The notes under the pieces: model-generated
Database searches by the model: none
The model's input: only the letters and a program-made list of their open reading frames with translations
What the model was told of the DNA's origin: nothing
NCBI RefSeq assembly: GCF_902477725.1
Contig: NZ_CABSIF010000005.1
Location: 212,186 to 276,185, forward strand
Direction: 5' to 3'
DNA length: 64,000 nt
Source of the DNA: an uncultured Desulfovibrio sp.
GTDB taxonomy: Bacteria > Desulfobacterota > Desulfovibrionia > Desulfovibrionales > Desulfovibrionaceae
Shown: piece by piece, positions 51,975 to 60,010 of the stretch
Layout of the letters: every line of letters starts with the position of its first letter
Numbering within the stretch: position 1 is the first letter of the stretch
Translations under genes and position numbers: made by a program

Positions 51975-52391
51975 TTACTCCGTGATTTCCAGTCCGCTGA
52001 AGAAGTAGCCTATTTCAAAAGCCGCGGTTTCAGCGGCGTCCGAGCCGTGAACAGCATTGGCTTCCAGGCTTTGGCCATACTTGTGACGCAGGGTGCCGGG
52101 CTCTGCCTGAGCCGGATTGGTGGCCCCCATGAGGGCGCGCCAGCGGGGCACCGCGTCTTCGCCGCGCAATACAACGCAAACCACCGGGCCGGAAGACATG
52201 TAGTCGGTCAGGCTGTCAAAAAAGGGGCGCTCGCTGTGGACGGCATAAAAGCCCGCAGCCTGGGCCTTGGAAAGGCGCAAACGCTTGAGAGCCACTATTT
52301 TGAGGCCGGAAGCTTCCATGGCAGCCAGAATTTCCCCGGTCAGATTGCGCGAAACTGCGTCAGGCTTGATAATGGCGAAAGTGGATTGCAT
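51975..52391 (-). CDS. ndk: Nucleoside diphosphate kinase Ndk
   Basis: Enzyme of 138 residues exchanging phosphate between nucleoside di- and triphosphates. The active-site His115 lies in NAVHGSDAAE. TFAIIKPDAVSRNLTGEIL begins the beta-alpha-beta core. AAGGAG precedes the ATG. Normal length. Two bases from the polysaccharide-deacetylase-like gene. Confidence 0.96.
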   Translation of the reverse strand: MQSTFAIIKPDAVSRNLTGEILAAMEASGLKIVALKRLRLSKAQAAGFYAVHSERPFFDSLTDYMSSGPVVCVVLRGEDAVPRWRALMGATNPAQAEPGTLRHKYGQSLEANAVHGSDAAETAAFEIGYFFSGLEITE

Positions 52392-52393
52392 GC

Positions 52394-53818
52394 TTACTCC
52401 TTTTCCATGTTGTTGTTAGCAGGATACGAACGCGCCGCAACGGCGGCTCCATCCTGGGCCAGTTTCCAGAGTATGCGCCGCAAGGGCACCACCGCCACGC
52501 CGTCCTTGTCCTGCCAGTCGCGCAGAGCGCGCAGGGTTTCAGGATAAGGATGGCCAATGGCCACAGCCATGCCTTGAGCACGGGCGCGGGCTGCCGCCGC
52601 GTCCAGCGCAGACAGAATGGCCGCAGTGTCGCGGCGCGTATCCAGAAAAACATCGCGTGCAAGGCTGACCAGCCCCGCTTCTCTGGCTGCAAGTGCCAGA
52701 TGGGGGTCTGGGCGCGTCACACTGTCGAGCACGGCGAGCCCTCGCCCGCCAAGCATACTGCACAGTGCTCTGCACAACGAAATATCACCAGTAAAAGCTG
52801 ACCCCATGTGGTTGTTGAGGCCAACAACCGAGGGTAAAATCCGCAGATTTTCCTCAAGCACCGTCTGCAGCTCCTGCGCGCTCATACTGGTGAGCAGCGC
52901 TCCGGGGCCAGGGTCCGGCCTGCCATGCATGGCCCGTGGCAGGGCCTCCATGGGCTGGTGCAAGAGGCAATCAAGCCGCCGGGATGCCGCAATCACGGCG
53001 GTTTCCTGCGCATGAGGCGACCTGGGCCAGATGGCCAGAGTCACCGGGAATGGCAGCGAGGAAAGAGCTTCTGCGGATTCGAGCTTCTGGCCCATGTCAT
53101 CAATGACAATAGCCAGGGTCTCCGGCGGCAGAGGTTGTGCCAAATCTGAAAGCTGCCCCTCCCGACCAGGGAAGTTAACAACATAGTATACCAGATGATT
53201 GAGTAGGACTTCAAGGGTTCCTTGTGGCGTCCAGCGCACCTCGGCGCGCACTCCTGCCCTTTCCAGAACAGGATTTTGATCGCGCAGCCCCTGAAGCAGA
53301 GCCAGCCCAAGACGCAGCGGCGCGCATGGGCCGCTGACGATGAACTGCCGCAGATCCGCCGTGCCTGCAGATGTAGCGGCATATGCCGCCTGCCCGGCGG
53401 AAGTGGTGGAAATGGGAGGAATGGTTGCCCCGGAGGGCAATTGCGAAGTTTCGACAGGCAAATTTTCTTGCAAAGGAAGCTGCTGCCACTGCGCCTGAGG
53501 CAAGGCCAGCGGGAGCGTGCGCGCAAGCAGCGCGTCCACACATTCCAGAGCCAGCGCCCTGTCAAAACCCGGCCCACTGGCATGTGCACCTGCGGATTTG
53601 TGGGCAACAGCAAAGGGCAAAGCCGCGCCTGACGCAGTCGACTGCTTCTGGGCCGGGGCTTCCAGTTGCCAATAAACCCAGCAGGATATGGCCAAGCTAC
53701 ATAAAAGCCACAGCAAGCCGCCCACGGCAAGCTGTGCAGACGCAGACAGCCCCCCGGCGAACCGCAAGGGCCCGGCCAGAAGGCTGTCTGATAACTTTGT
53801 GTCGCGCAAAGGCAACAC
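52394..53818 (-). CDS. Divergent polysaccharide deacetylase (YibQ family)
   Basis: Protein of 474 residues from a GTG start. A membrane anchor (about 27-48) is followed by a long Ala/Pro-rich region. The C-terminal YibQ domain has LAIVIDDMGQKLESAEALSS, PFPVTLAIWPRSPHA, LHQPMEALP and HPYPETLRALRDWQ. YibQ is a divergent deacetylase-fold family often next to CtpA and envelope genes. Catalytic residues are only partly conserved, so activity is uncertain. Forty bases downstream of ctpA. Confidence 0.82.
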   Translation of the reverse strand: MLPLRDTKLSDSLLAGPLRFAGGLSASAQLAVGGLLWLLCSLAISCWVYWQLEAPAQKQSTASGAALPFAVAHKSAGAHASGPGFDRALALECVDALLARTLPLALPQAQWQQLPLQENLPVETSQLPSGATIPPISTTSAGQAAYAATSAGTADLRQFIVSGPCAPLRLGLALLQGLRDQNPVLERAGVRAEVRWTPQGTLEVLLNHLVYYVVNFPGREGQLSDLAQPLPPETLAIVIDDMGQKLESAEALSSLPFPVTLAIWPRSPHAQETAVIAASRRLDCLLHQPMEALPRAMHGRPDPGPGALLTSMSAQELQTVLEENLRILPSVVGLNNHMGSAFTGDISLCRALCSMLGGRGLAVLDSVTRPDPHLALAAREAGLVSLARDVFLDTRRDTAAILSALDAAAARARAQGMAVAIGHPYPETLRALRDWQDKDGVAVVPLRRILWKLAQDGAAVAARSYPANNNMEKE

Positions 53819-53858
53819 CCTGTTTATTCCTGCCCGCCCGCCTTACGCGGTTACGGGG

Positions 53859-55187
53859 TTAATTCCTGATTTCCCGCATCTTGGGGAGGCTCTTGACCAT
53901 TTGCAGGGCCATGCGCAACTGGTTGTCGCGCGCGAGCTGTTCGGCGGCATCTTCCTTGCCGTTCTTGGCCTTGGAAGATTTTTTGTCCTTGCCGTTTTCA
54001 ATATGACGGTTCAGATCCTGCTCGCGCACCATAAGACGGGAGTTATCCTTGTCGTCCGTGCGGGGGGCTTCAAACGGCACTTCCACATCAGGCACAACGC
54101 CTTCGGCCTGAATGGAGCTGCCGTTGGGCGTGTAGTACAGGGCAACCGTAAGTTTGAGGCCGGAGCCGTCAGAGAGCGGAATAATATTCTGCACTGATCC
54201 CTTGCCGAAAGAACGTTCGCCCACAGTGAGGGCGCGCTTCTGGTCGCGCAGAGCGCCAGCCACGATTTCAGAGGCGGAGGCGGAACCAGCGTTGATCAGC
54301 ACAACCATGGGGGCGTGGATATCGTCGCCCTGCTTTTTGGCTTCGTACACGCGGTCGGTATTGTCGCGCCGTCCCTTGATGGAAACGATGACGCCCTTGT
54401 CGAGGAACGTGTCAGAAACACTTACAGCCTGATCAAGCAGCCCGCCGGGGTTGTTGCGCAGATCAAGCACAATGCCCTTGATGCCGCCGGAATTCTTGGT
54501 TTCCTTTTCTGCCGCCTTAAGGGCGTCGCGCAGCTCTTCTGTGGTGCGCTCAGAAAAACGCGTGAGGCGAATCCAGTAATACCCGTCCTCGAGCTTCTTG
54601 GACTTCACGCTGATAAGCGGAATGGCATCGCGCACAAGGCGGACAGTCTGCGGGGCCTTGGCATCGCTGTGCAGGATGGCAAGCTCCACCTCCGAGCCCT
54701 TGGGGCCACGGATGCGGGAAACAACTTCCTGCAACGAGAGTTCCTGTGCGGGCTGCCCGTTGATGGACAGAATAATATCGCCAGATTTGAGCCCGGCCCG
54801 GTAGGCGGGGGTGTCCTCAATGGGAGTCACCACCGTAACCTGACCGTTCTCCATGGAAATTTCTATGCCAATACCAAAGAATTCGCCGGAAGTGGTCTCC
54901 TGCATTTCTTTGTATTCTTCGGCGTTCATAAAGGTGGAGTGCGGGTCAAGGCCCTGAAGCATGCCTTTGACTGCGCCATTGATAAGGTCGCCCTGCGTCA
55001 CATCACGCACGTAATAACGCTCCACCAGATCAAGAACCTGGCTGAAGCGCTTGAGCGCATCAAACTTACTGGGGGCTTCCTTGGACGTTTCCTTTTTTTC
55101 GGCGCACTGGGGAGTGCCCGGCAGGGCGACCATGCCGCCCACAGCAAGCAGAAGCACAAGAAGGCTAAGACGGACAAGAAGACGCAT
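53859..55187 (-). CDS. Carboxy-terminal processing protease CtpA
   Basis: Periplasmic S41 protease of 442 residues. A signal peptide (about 5-24) is followed by an N-terminal helical region, a PDZ domain (about 100-185, GIGIEISMENGQVTVVTPI) and the protease core. Catalytic serine lies in INAGSASASEIVAGAL (about 302-306) and the lysine in SFGKGSVQ (about 329). It trims C-termini of periplasmic substrates. Start 55187 was chosen over a longer frame because of the GGAGATC upstream and the signal peptide. The C-terminus is Lys/Asp-rich. Confidence 0.92.
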   Translation of the reverse strand: MRLLVRLSLLVLLLAVGGMVALPGTPQCAEKKETSKEAPSKFDALKRFSQVLDLVERYYVRDVTQGDLINGAVKGMLQGLDPHSTFMNAEEYKEMQETTSGEFFGIGIEISMENGQVTVVTPIEDTPAYRAGLKSGDIILSINGQPAQELSLQEVVSRIRGPKGSEVELAILHSDAKAPQTVRLVRDAIPLISVKSKKLEDGYYWIRLTRFSERTTEELRDALKAAEKETKNSGGIKGIVLDLRNNPGGLLDQAVSVSDTFLDKGVIVSIKGRRDNTDRVYEAKKQGDDIHAPMVVLINAGSASASEIVAGALRDQKRALTVGERSFGKGSVQNIIPLSDGSGLKLTVALYYTPNGSSIQAEGVVPDVEVPFEAPRTDDKDNSRLMVREQDLNRHIENGKDKKSSKAKNGKEDAAEQLARDNQLRMALQMVKSLPKMREIRN

Positions 55188-55592
55188 AACAACGATCTCC
55201 ACGCGGACGTAATGAACGAAGACAGCGCCGCAAGCCCAAAAAGCCGCAACGCAGGGGGTGCTGCAACGCCAGCCAATGGAGGGGCCGCGCACCAGCCGGA
55301 TAGTGCCCCTTTTCGAGCTAAATTGCAAATCAAAAAGGCGCGTTTTGCGCCTTGCAGGCCACTCCGCAAAGGTGCGGACGCTCACATTTCCGCAAGCGCC
55401 GAAACACTGCCCCACTCTCCATGCAACATGCGCCGGAGAAACTGCTGCATCAACATATCAGTTTGCTCCGGCGCATATCGAGCGCATCGAGACATGCCAG
55501 ACCTTCAGGCAGAACGGCTATTGCCAGCCTGCGTCAAGCCCGTTTATGCGAATTTTATCCGCAATGTGCCGCCATGCGCCGCAAAGGCAGAG
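55188..55592. other. Intergenic region between rubrerythrin and ctpA
   Basis: 405 bases with no credible gene. The only clear structure is a minus-strand terminator hairpin at 55331-55353. No RNA gene or riboswitch was recognized; the ctpA promoter should lie here. Confidence 0.5.
55331..55353 (-). terminator. Intrinsic terminator downstream of rubrerythrin
   Basis: AAGGCGC-GTTTT-GCGCCTT hairpin; read on the minus strand it is followed by TTTTTG. Confidence 0.65.
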
Positions 55593-56087
55593 CTAGTCTT
55601 CAACCTTGAAGAAAGCAGCCGCGCCGCCGCCGCACACAGGACATGCATCGCAGGGGCCTTCGTGGGTATAGCCGCAAACCTTGCACACGTAATAATCGGT
55701 GGCGGGCAGAGCGGCGGGATTTTCCAGAGCCTTTTTGTAGAGCTTGGCGTGAATTTCTTCCACCTGATTGGCAAAGTCAAAATACTTGGCAACTGCGCTC
55801 TGGCCTTCGGCCTGGGCCTGCTTGATCATGTCGGGATACATGGTGGTGAATTCATAGGTTTCACCTTCGATGGCCGACTTGAGGTTGGCCATGGTGTTGC
55901 CGATTTTGCCAGCATTCTTGAGGTGGGCATGAGCGTGAACGGTTTCAGCAGCCGCAGCAGCGCGGAACAGCTTGGCAACCTGATGCATGCCTTCCTTGTC
56001 GGCAGCGACAGCAAAGGCAAGGTACTTGCGGTTGGCCTGGGATTCGCCGGCAAAGGCCGCCATCAAATTTTCTTGTGTGGTGCTCAT
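55593..56087 (-). CDS. Rubrerythrin
   Basis: Protein of 164 residues. The N-terminal four-helix diiron domain (LMAAFAGESQANRKYLAFAV; AAAAAETVHAHAHLKN; FDFANQVEEIHAKLYKKAL) carries the conserved Glu/His ligands. The C-terminal rubredoxin domain is YVCKVCGYTHEG with CDACPVCGGG. It reduces hydrogen peroxide in anaerobes. GAGGAG precedes the ATG at 56087. Preceded by an AT-rich promoter with a palindrome. Confidence 0.96.
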   Translation of the reverse strand: MSTTQENLMAAFAGESQANRKYLAFAVAADKEGMHQVAKLFRAAAAAETVHAHAHLKNAGKIGNTMANLKSAIEGETYEFTTMYPDMIKQAQAEGQSAVAKYFDFANQVEEIHAKLYKKALENPAALPATDYYVCKVCGYTHEGPCDACPVCGGGAAAFFKVED

Positions 56088-56121
56088 TGGTATTCTCCTC
56101 AATGAAGTTGGTATTTTTATC

Positions 56122-56162
56122 AGGAACAATTCCTAATTAAAGAATTCTTGCTGCCTTGTAAA
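56122..56162 (-). promoter_or_regulatory. Candidate rubrerythrin promoter with palindromic operator
   Basis: On the minus strand TTTACA (56162-56157), 16-base spacer and TTAATT (56140-56135) are followed directly by the palindrome AGGAA-TTG-TTCCT (56134-56122). Position suggests a peroxide- or redox-responsive operator (PerR or another regulator). No match to a known box is claimed. Confidence 0.45.
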
Positions 56163-56252
56163 GCAGTTTTTTACAAAAAATTATTTTTACAGGCCCGCCC
56201 TTTAGCCCTTGATACCGTTGCGCAGAACGCTGTGACAAGCTAAAAGGAACCT

Positions 56253-56801
56253 ATGAACGCCCAAGAAATCATATCCCATTTCGGCATGCGGCCCCACCCC
56301 GAAGGGGGGTTCTATCACCGCACATACGAAGCTCCGCAAATTCTTACGGCGGATGAAATGCCCTGTGGTTTTATAGGGCCAAGACCCGTATCTACAGCCA
56401 TTCTTTTTCTGCTTGAGCAGGGGCAATATTCGCGTTTGCACCGCATCCGGCAGGATGAACTGTGGCATTTCCACCTTGGCGGCCCCTTGCGCCTGGCCTG
56501 TATTGATACCCACGGGCAACCGCGCGAAGTGATTCTTGGCCCGAATATTATGGCGGGGCAACACGTGCAGTTTACCATTCCCGGCGGCTGCTGGTTTGGC
56601 GCAACGCCTGCGCCAGGCAGCGAGTTTGCGCTTGTGGGCTGCACGGTTTCACCGGGCTTTGACATGGAAGACCTGCGCCTCGGTCAGCCGGAAGAGCTGA
56701 CCCTGCGCTACCCCAATGCAAAAGACTGCATACGCGAATTCTGCCCACCTCTGAACGACGCCCAGCGCGCCGCCTGTAGAAGATGCGGTGACGACGAATG
56801 A
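56253..56801 (+). CDS. Cupin-type protein (DUF985)
   Basis: Protein of 182 residues with the cupin_5 signature: HPEGGFYHRTYEA, STAILFLLEQGQYSRLHRI and DELWHFHLGGPLRL, with His residues that may bind metal. The family is of unknown function. The C-terminal end carries a Cys-rich tail (FCPPLNDAQRAACRRCGDD). AAAGGAAC precedes the ATG. The ATG of the next gene overlaps its stop (ATGA). Confidence 0.82.
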   Translation: MNAQEIISHFGMRPHPEGGFYHRTYEAPQILTADEMPCGFIGPRPVSTAILFLLEQGQYSRLHRIRQDELWHFHLGGPLRLACIDTHGQPREVILGPNIMAGQHVQFTIPGGCWFGATPAPGSEFALVGCTVSPGFDMEDLRLGQPEELTLRYPNAKDCIREFCPPLNDAQRAACRRCGDDE

Positions 56802-57436
56802 CGCGCTATGCCGTGCCTGATGTTGCGCCCCAACACCCGCACAGCACAGAAATCGTTATCCGCCGCAGCCGCTTTCTGGCCCAGTGCGCCCATACGCCGG
56901 ATGCGGCAACAGCGCGGGCCTTTGTGGAACAGGTACGCCGCCAGCACGCCGATGCAACGCATAACTGCTGGGCATATGCCGCTGGCGCGCCGGGGAACAC
57001 GGCGCAGATCGGCTCGTCTGACGATGGAGAACCTCACGGCACAGCTGGCAGGCCCATGCTGCAAATTGTGCTGCACAGCGGCATCGGCGAATTGTGCGTA
57101 GTGGTGAGCCGCTGGTTTGGCGGCGTCAAGCTTGGCACCGGCGGCCTTGTGCGGGCCTATCAGGACAGTGTACGCGAAAATCTGGCCGACCTGCCCGTGA
57201 GGCAGCGAGTGCCGGAAACCAGTTTGCAGCTTACGGTTGCCTACGCACACCTTGATGCCCTGCGCCGCATGTTGCCAACCTACGAAGCCCGCCTTGAAAG
57301 TGAAGACTATCAGGCTGAGGCCAGATTGCAACTGCGATTGCCCGCCGAACACGTGGAGGCCTTTCAGGTTGCGCTGGCGGGCGTGAGCAATGGCGCGGCC
57401 CTGTGCAGTGAGCTTACGGACGGCGACACCGCCTGA
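56798..57436 (+). CDS. IMPACT/YigZ-family protein
   Basis: Protein of 212 residues with the UPF0029 N-terminal domain: SRFLAQCAHTPDAATARAFV, NCWAYAAG, SSDDGEPHGTAGRPMLQ and VVVSRWFGGVKLGTGGLVRA. A second ferredoxin-like domain forms the C-terminus. The biological role of bacterial members is unclear. It overlaps the cupin gene by four bases. Confidence 0.9.
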   Translation: MTRYAVPDVAPQHPHSTEIVIRRSRFLAQCAHTPDAATARAFVEQVRRQHADATHNCWAYAAGAPGNTAQIGSSDDGEPHGTAGRPMLQIVLHSGIGELCVVVSRWFGGVKLGTGGLVRAYQDSVRENLADLPVRQRVPETSLQLTVAYAHLDALRRMLPTYEARLESEDYQAEARLQLRLPAEHVEAFQVALAGVSNGAALCSELTDGDTA

Positions 57437-57457
57437 GACAAAATTTATGTGCGTTCA

Positions 57458-57490
57458 AAGCCCATCGACATATGCCGGTGGGCTTTTTGT
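57458..57490 (+). terminator. Terminator after the IMPACT-family gene
   Basis: AAAGCCCA-T-CG ... CG-G-TGGGCTTT hairpin with a TTTTTG tract. Confidence 0.75.
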
Positions 57491-57534
57491 TTTGCAGTGC
57501 TGACTTTGAACAATACTCGGCCCCCAGAAAAACA

Positions 57535-57568
57535 GTCAGGGCCGCCGGATTTCTCCAGCGGCCCTGAC
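57535..57568 (-). terminator. Terminator downstream of the TPR gene
   Basis: GTCAGGGCCGC ... GCGGCCCTGAC hairpin; on the minus strand it is followed by TGTTTTTC. Confidence 0.8.
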
Positions 57569-57593
57569 GGATATTCATTGCACGGGGTGCGAG

Positions 57594-58220
57594 TTAGACG
57601 CCCTTGGCCTTAAGCTCTTCAAGAAAGCCTTCCGGCACTTCAAAACCCAGAGCCTGCGCCTTTTTGGCGGATTCTGCGGCATCGGCGTACTGTTCCATTT
57701 CAAACTGCGCCAACGCCAGATTGTTCCAGGCCGGGGCAAAACCGGGCTGCAGCTTGATCACTTCCTTGCAGGCCGTTTCGCAAGCCGCAAAGTCGCCCTT
57801 CATATAATAGGCGGTGGAAAGCGCATTCCGGGCCTGCACAAAATTGGGATCCCACTTGAGGGCCTTGTTCAGGGCCGTGATGGCCTTGTCGGGCTCGCCG
57901 CGTTGCAGGTGCACAAAGGCAATGTTGCCCCACGGCACCGGGAATTTGGCGCGGCAGTTGGCGGCTTCCTCATTATAGCGCAGGCAGCCGTCGAGATCGC
58001 CGCGTTCAAGGCAAATGCCGCCAAGCTGCACGTAGGCTTCCGCCAGATGCGGCGAATTGCGCACCGCGTTCAGCAGGGCTTCTTCAGCAGCCACAAAGTC
58101 GCGCTTGGTCAGCAGGGCCAGACCAAGATTGTAGTAATGGGTAGCGCACTGCTCGTTCTGGGCGATTTCCGCCTTCAGATCGGCAATGTATTCATCCAGG
58201 TCATCGTAGCGAGCTTTCAT
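57594..58220 (-). CDS. TPR-repeat protein
   Basis: Protein of 208 residues made largely of four to five tetratricopeptide repeats (HYYNLGLALLTKRDFVAAEE; AYVQLGGICLERGDLDGCLR; ALSTAYYMKGDFAACET; AWNNLALAQFEMEQYADAAE). A scaffolding role is likely. It overlaps the preceding small gene by four bases and is the last gene of a three-gene operon with a YkgJ-type Cys-cluster protein. Confidence 0.82.
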   Translation of the reverse strand: MKARYDDLDEYIADLKAEIAQNEQCATHYYNLGLALLTKRDFVAAEEALLNAVRNSPHLAEAYVQLGGICLERGDLDGCLRYNEEAANCRAKFPVPWGNIAFVHLQRGEPDKAITALNKALKWDPNFVQARNALSTAYYMKGDFAACETACKEVIKLQPGFAPAWNNLALAQFEMEQYADAAESAKKAQALGFEVPEGFLEELKAKGV

Positions 58221-58609
58221 GCTATGTGCCCCTCTTTTTTCAAAAGATCATAGTACCATCGGCAAAAATCAAAAATGCCCATGTACTTTTCGTCCTTATT
58301 GACCACGCCGAGGGCGCATTCGGTAGCGCCCTTGCTGTAGGCCTTGCCATACGGCCCTTTTTGGGCCGCGTCTTTCAGAAATTCGTTGACCAGCTGCTGC
58401 GTGGTGCGCTTGGACACATCTGTCCGCATATCAAGCGGCTCATTGGGCTTCTGGAAAGGATCCCAGTTTTCATAGCCGATGCGGTCCACAAATTTACGAC
58501 GGCGCGGATTCATGCGCTCATAAATTTCGCGCTTGAGACCTTCCTGCTCATCCGTAAGCTGCTGCGGCGTTCCATCGCGAAAGACGGTGGCGGGAATGCT
58601 GCCGTACAT
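58217..58609 (-). CDS. Conserved-looking protein of unknown function
   Basis: Protein of 130 residues, mostly charged helices (DEQEGLKREIYERMNPRRRK; DRIGYENWDPFQKPNEP; TTQQLVNEFLKDAAQ), ending FCRWYYDLLKKEGHIA. It has two cysteines (ATECALG and DFCRW). I do not recognize the family. AAAGGAG precedes the ATG. Tight coupling to the YkgJ-type gene (22-base gap) and TPR gene (overlap) suggests a shared process. Confidence 0.6.
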   Translation of the reverse strand: MYGSIPATVFRDGTPQQLTDEQEGLKREIYERMNPRRRKFVDRIGYENWDPFQKPNEPLDMRTDVSKRTTQQLVNEFLKDAAQKGPYGKAYSKGATECALGVVNKDEKYMGIFDFCRWYYDLLKKEGHIA

Positions 58610-58631
58610 TTCAAACTCCTTTCACGCCCGA

Positions 58632-59303
58632 TCAGGCCTCTTCTTTCTTGGCCGGGCCAATACCCAGATAGGCCTCATCGTAGCGGGTTAGCAGAGCCAT
58701 GGACAAAGGCACATACACGTCGTGCAGTTCTTTAAAGCGGCTCTGCACTGTTGTGGCCACATCCCTGCTCAGGTCTTCAAGCCTGTTCTGGATCTTGTCC
58801 ATATGGATGGTGGGGTATGGCTTGCCCTTTTCAAAGGCGGAAAAACCGCACACATGCCCCTGCCCGGCAATGGCCGTGGGCACGCCGTACACGCGGCAGG
58901 TAATGGGCCGGGCGTGGTACAGCAGGCATTGGTTATTATCATCCAGCAGAGGGCAGCGCAGCTTGATCTGAGCAGCGCGTTCCATGATGGCCTCGGGGCT
59001 TTCGCCGTCTTTTTCCGCCCGGTACAGCTCGCGCTTGATGCGCGTGGCGCGGCGGTCCAGATCAGAAGCGCGCTCAAGAATGGCGGAGCGCTGCGGCCCG
59101 TAACCAAAGGCGGCCTCAAATGCCTTGTTGATGTACATGGCTTCAACAAGGGAAAGATCAAAAAGCGCGTGGCAACAATCGCTACAGCCTTCCTTGCAGA
59201 CTACGCACTGGGGAAAGGCCCCGCGCACCCTGCCGAAAAGGTCGTCAACTTCGGCCCGCAATGTTTCATAGCGGGTAAAAATAGAGCTCAGATCAGGGAT
59301 CAT
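58632..59303 (-). CDS. YkgJ-family cysteine cluster protein
   Basis: Protein of 223 residues with the CxxCxxxCxxCC-type N-terminal cluster (QCVVCKEGCSDCCHALFDLS), a CPLLDDNNQCLLYHARPITC segment and a VCGFSAF cysteine. The family likely binds a metal (zinc or iron-sulfur) and is of unknown function. AGGATAACC supplies the ribosome-binding site. First gene of the operon. Confidence 0.8.
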   Translation of the reverse strand: MIPDLSSIFTRYETLRAEVDDLFGRVRGAFPQCVVCKEGCSDCCHALFDLSLVEAMYINKAFEAAFGYGPQRSAILERASDLDRRATRIKRELYRAEKDGESPEAIMERAAQIKLRCPLLDDNNQCLLYHARPITCRVYGVPTAIAGQGHVCGFSAFEKGKPYPTIHMDKIQNRLEDLSRDVATTVQSRFKELHDVYVPLSMALLTRYDEAYLGIGPAKKEEA

Positions 59304-59603
59304 GGTTATCCTGCGGTAGTGCGGAAGACATGAGGGAGAACAGGCGATTTCACACAGAAATCGCCCTGGCGGCTGCGTGAGCAGACGTCCGCCACAGAGG
59401 CGTGAGCGCGGTTTGTATGCGCTGATAAGCGCCTTAGCGGGCGTCTTGAAACTTTAAGAATGCACATTCTCAAAGTCAGGATGCTCTGGCGTCAAAGCGG
59501 CCTGTGCCTTATGAAAATGCCGCCTGGCGCGTGCGCGCCGGGCGGCACAATGAAAACTCGGCAGAATCAGCAAGGGAATGCCGCTTGGGCACCCCTGCAA
59601 TTC
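59304..59603. other. Intergenic region with one hairpin
   Basis: A gap of 300 bases. A GGCGATTTC-ACACA-GAAATCGCC hairpin lies at 59343-59365 and may regulate or terminate transcription. Nothing else is recognizable. Confidence 0.45.
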
Positions 59604-59792
59604 CTAGTTTTCTTCAACGGTGATAGCGCTGACTTCGCAAACTTCCACACAGGATTCGCAGCCCAGGCATTCTTCGGCGTTCACGGCTTCGGACTTGCCG
59701 TCCTTGATTTCGTAAACTTCAACGGGGCACACGTCCACGCATTCGCCACAGCCCACGCACTTGTCAACGTCAACATTAACATTATAACCCAT
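59604..59792 (-). CDS. 2[4Fe-4S] ferredoxin
   Basis: Small protein of 62 residues with two cluster motifs: CVGCGECVDVCP and CLGCESCVEVCE. The last Cys of the second lacks the usual following Pro. The overall acidic composition and length match clostridial-type ferredoxins. It should carry electrons in anaerobic energy metabolism (pyruvate:ferredoxin oxidoreductase, hydrogenases). GGAGGA precedes the ATG. Confidence 0.95.
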   Translation of the reverse strand: MGYNVNVDVDKCVGCGECVDVCPVEVYEIKDGKSEAVNAEECLGCESCVEVCEVSAITVEEN

Positions 59793-60010
59793 GGTGTCCT
59801 CCAAATTTGCATTGACTTGCTTGATTTTTCAAGCGGCTAAATTCCGCTTGTGCAATGGATAGCTTTAGGCATCCACCCTGTCAAGTGTCGGCTGGAAAAT
59901 AGCCAACCGTGCAACAACTACAGGAATATCAAGCCCCGCTCCAGTGCAGGCGGAAAAGTTTTTTAAAAAATATTTTGCCTCAACAACTGGTTACAAAACG
60001 CCTATGAGCC

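Noticed and set aside
54315..56105. 596-codon plus-strand open frame
   Set aside because: It runs opposite ctpA and rubrerythrin, whose motifs are unmistakable; it has no family features and reads as antisense shadow.
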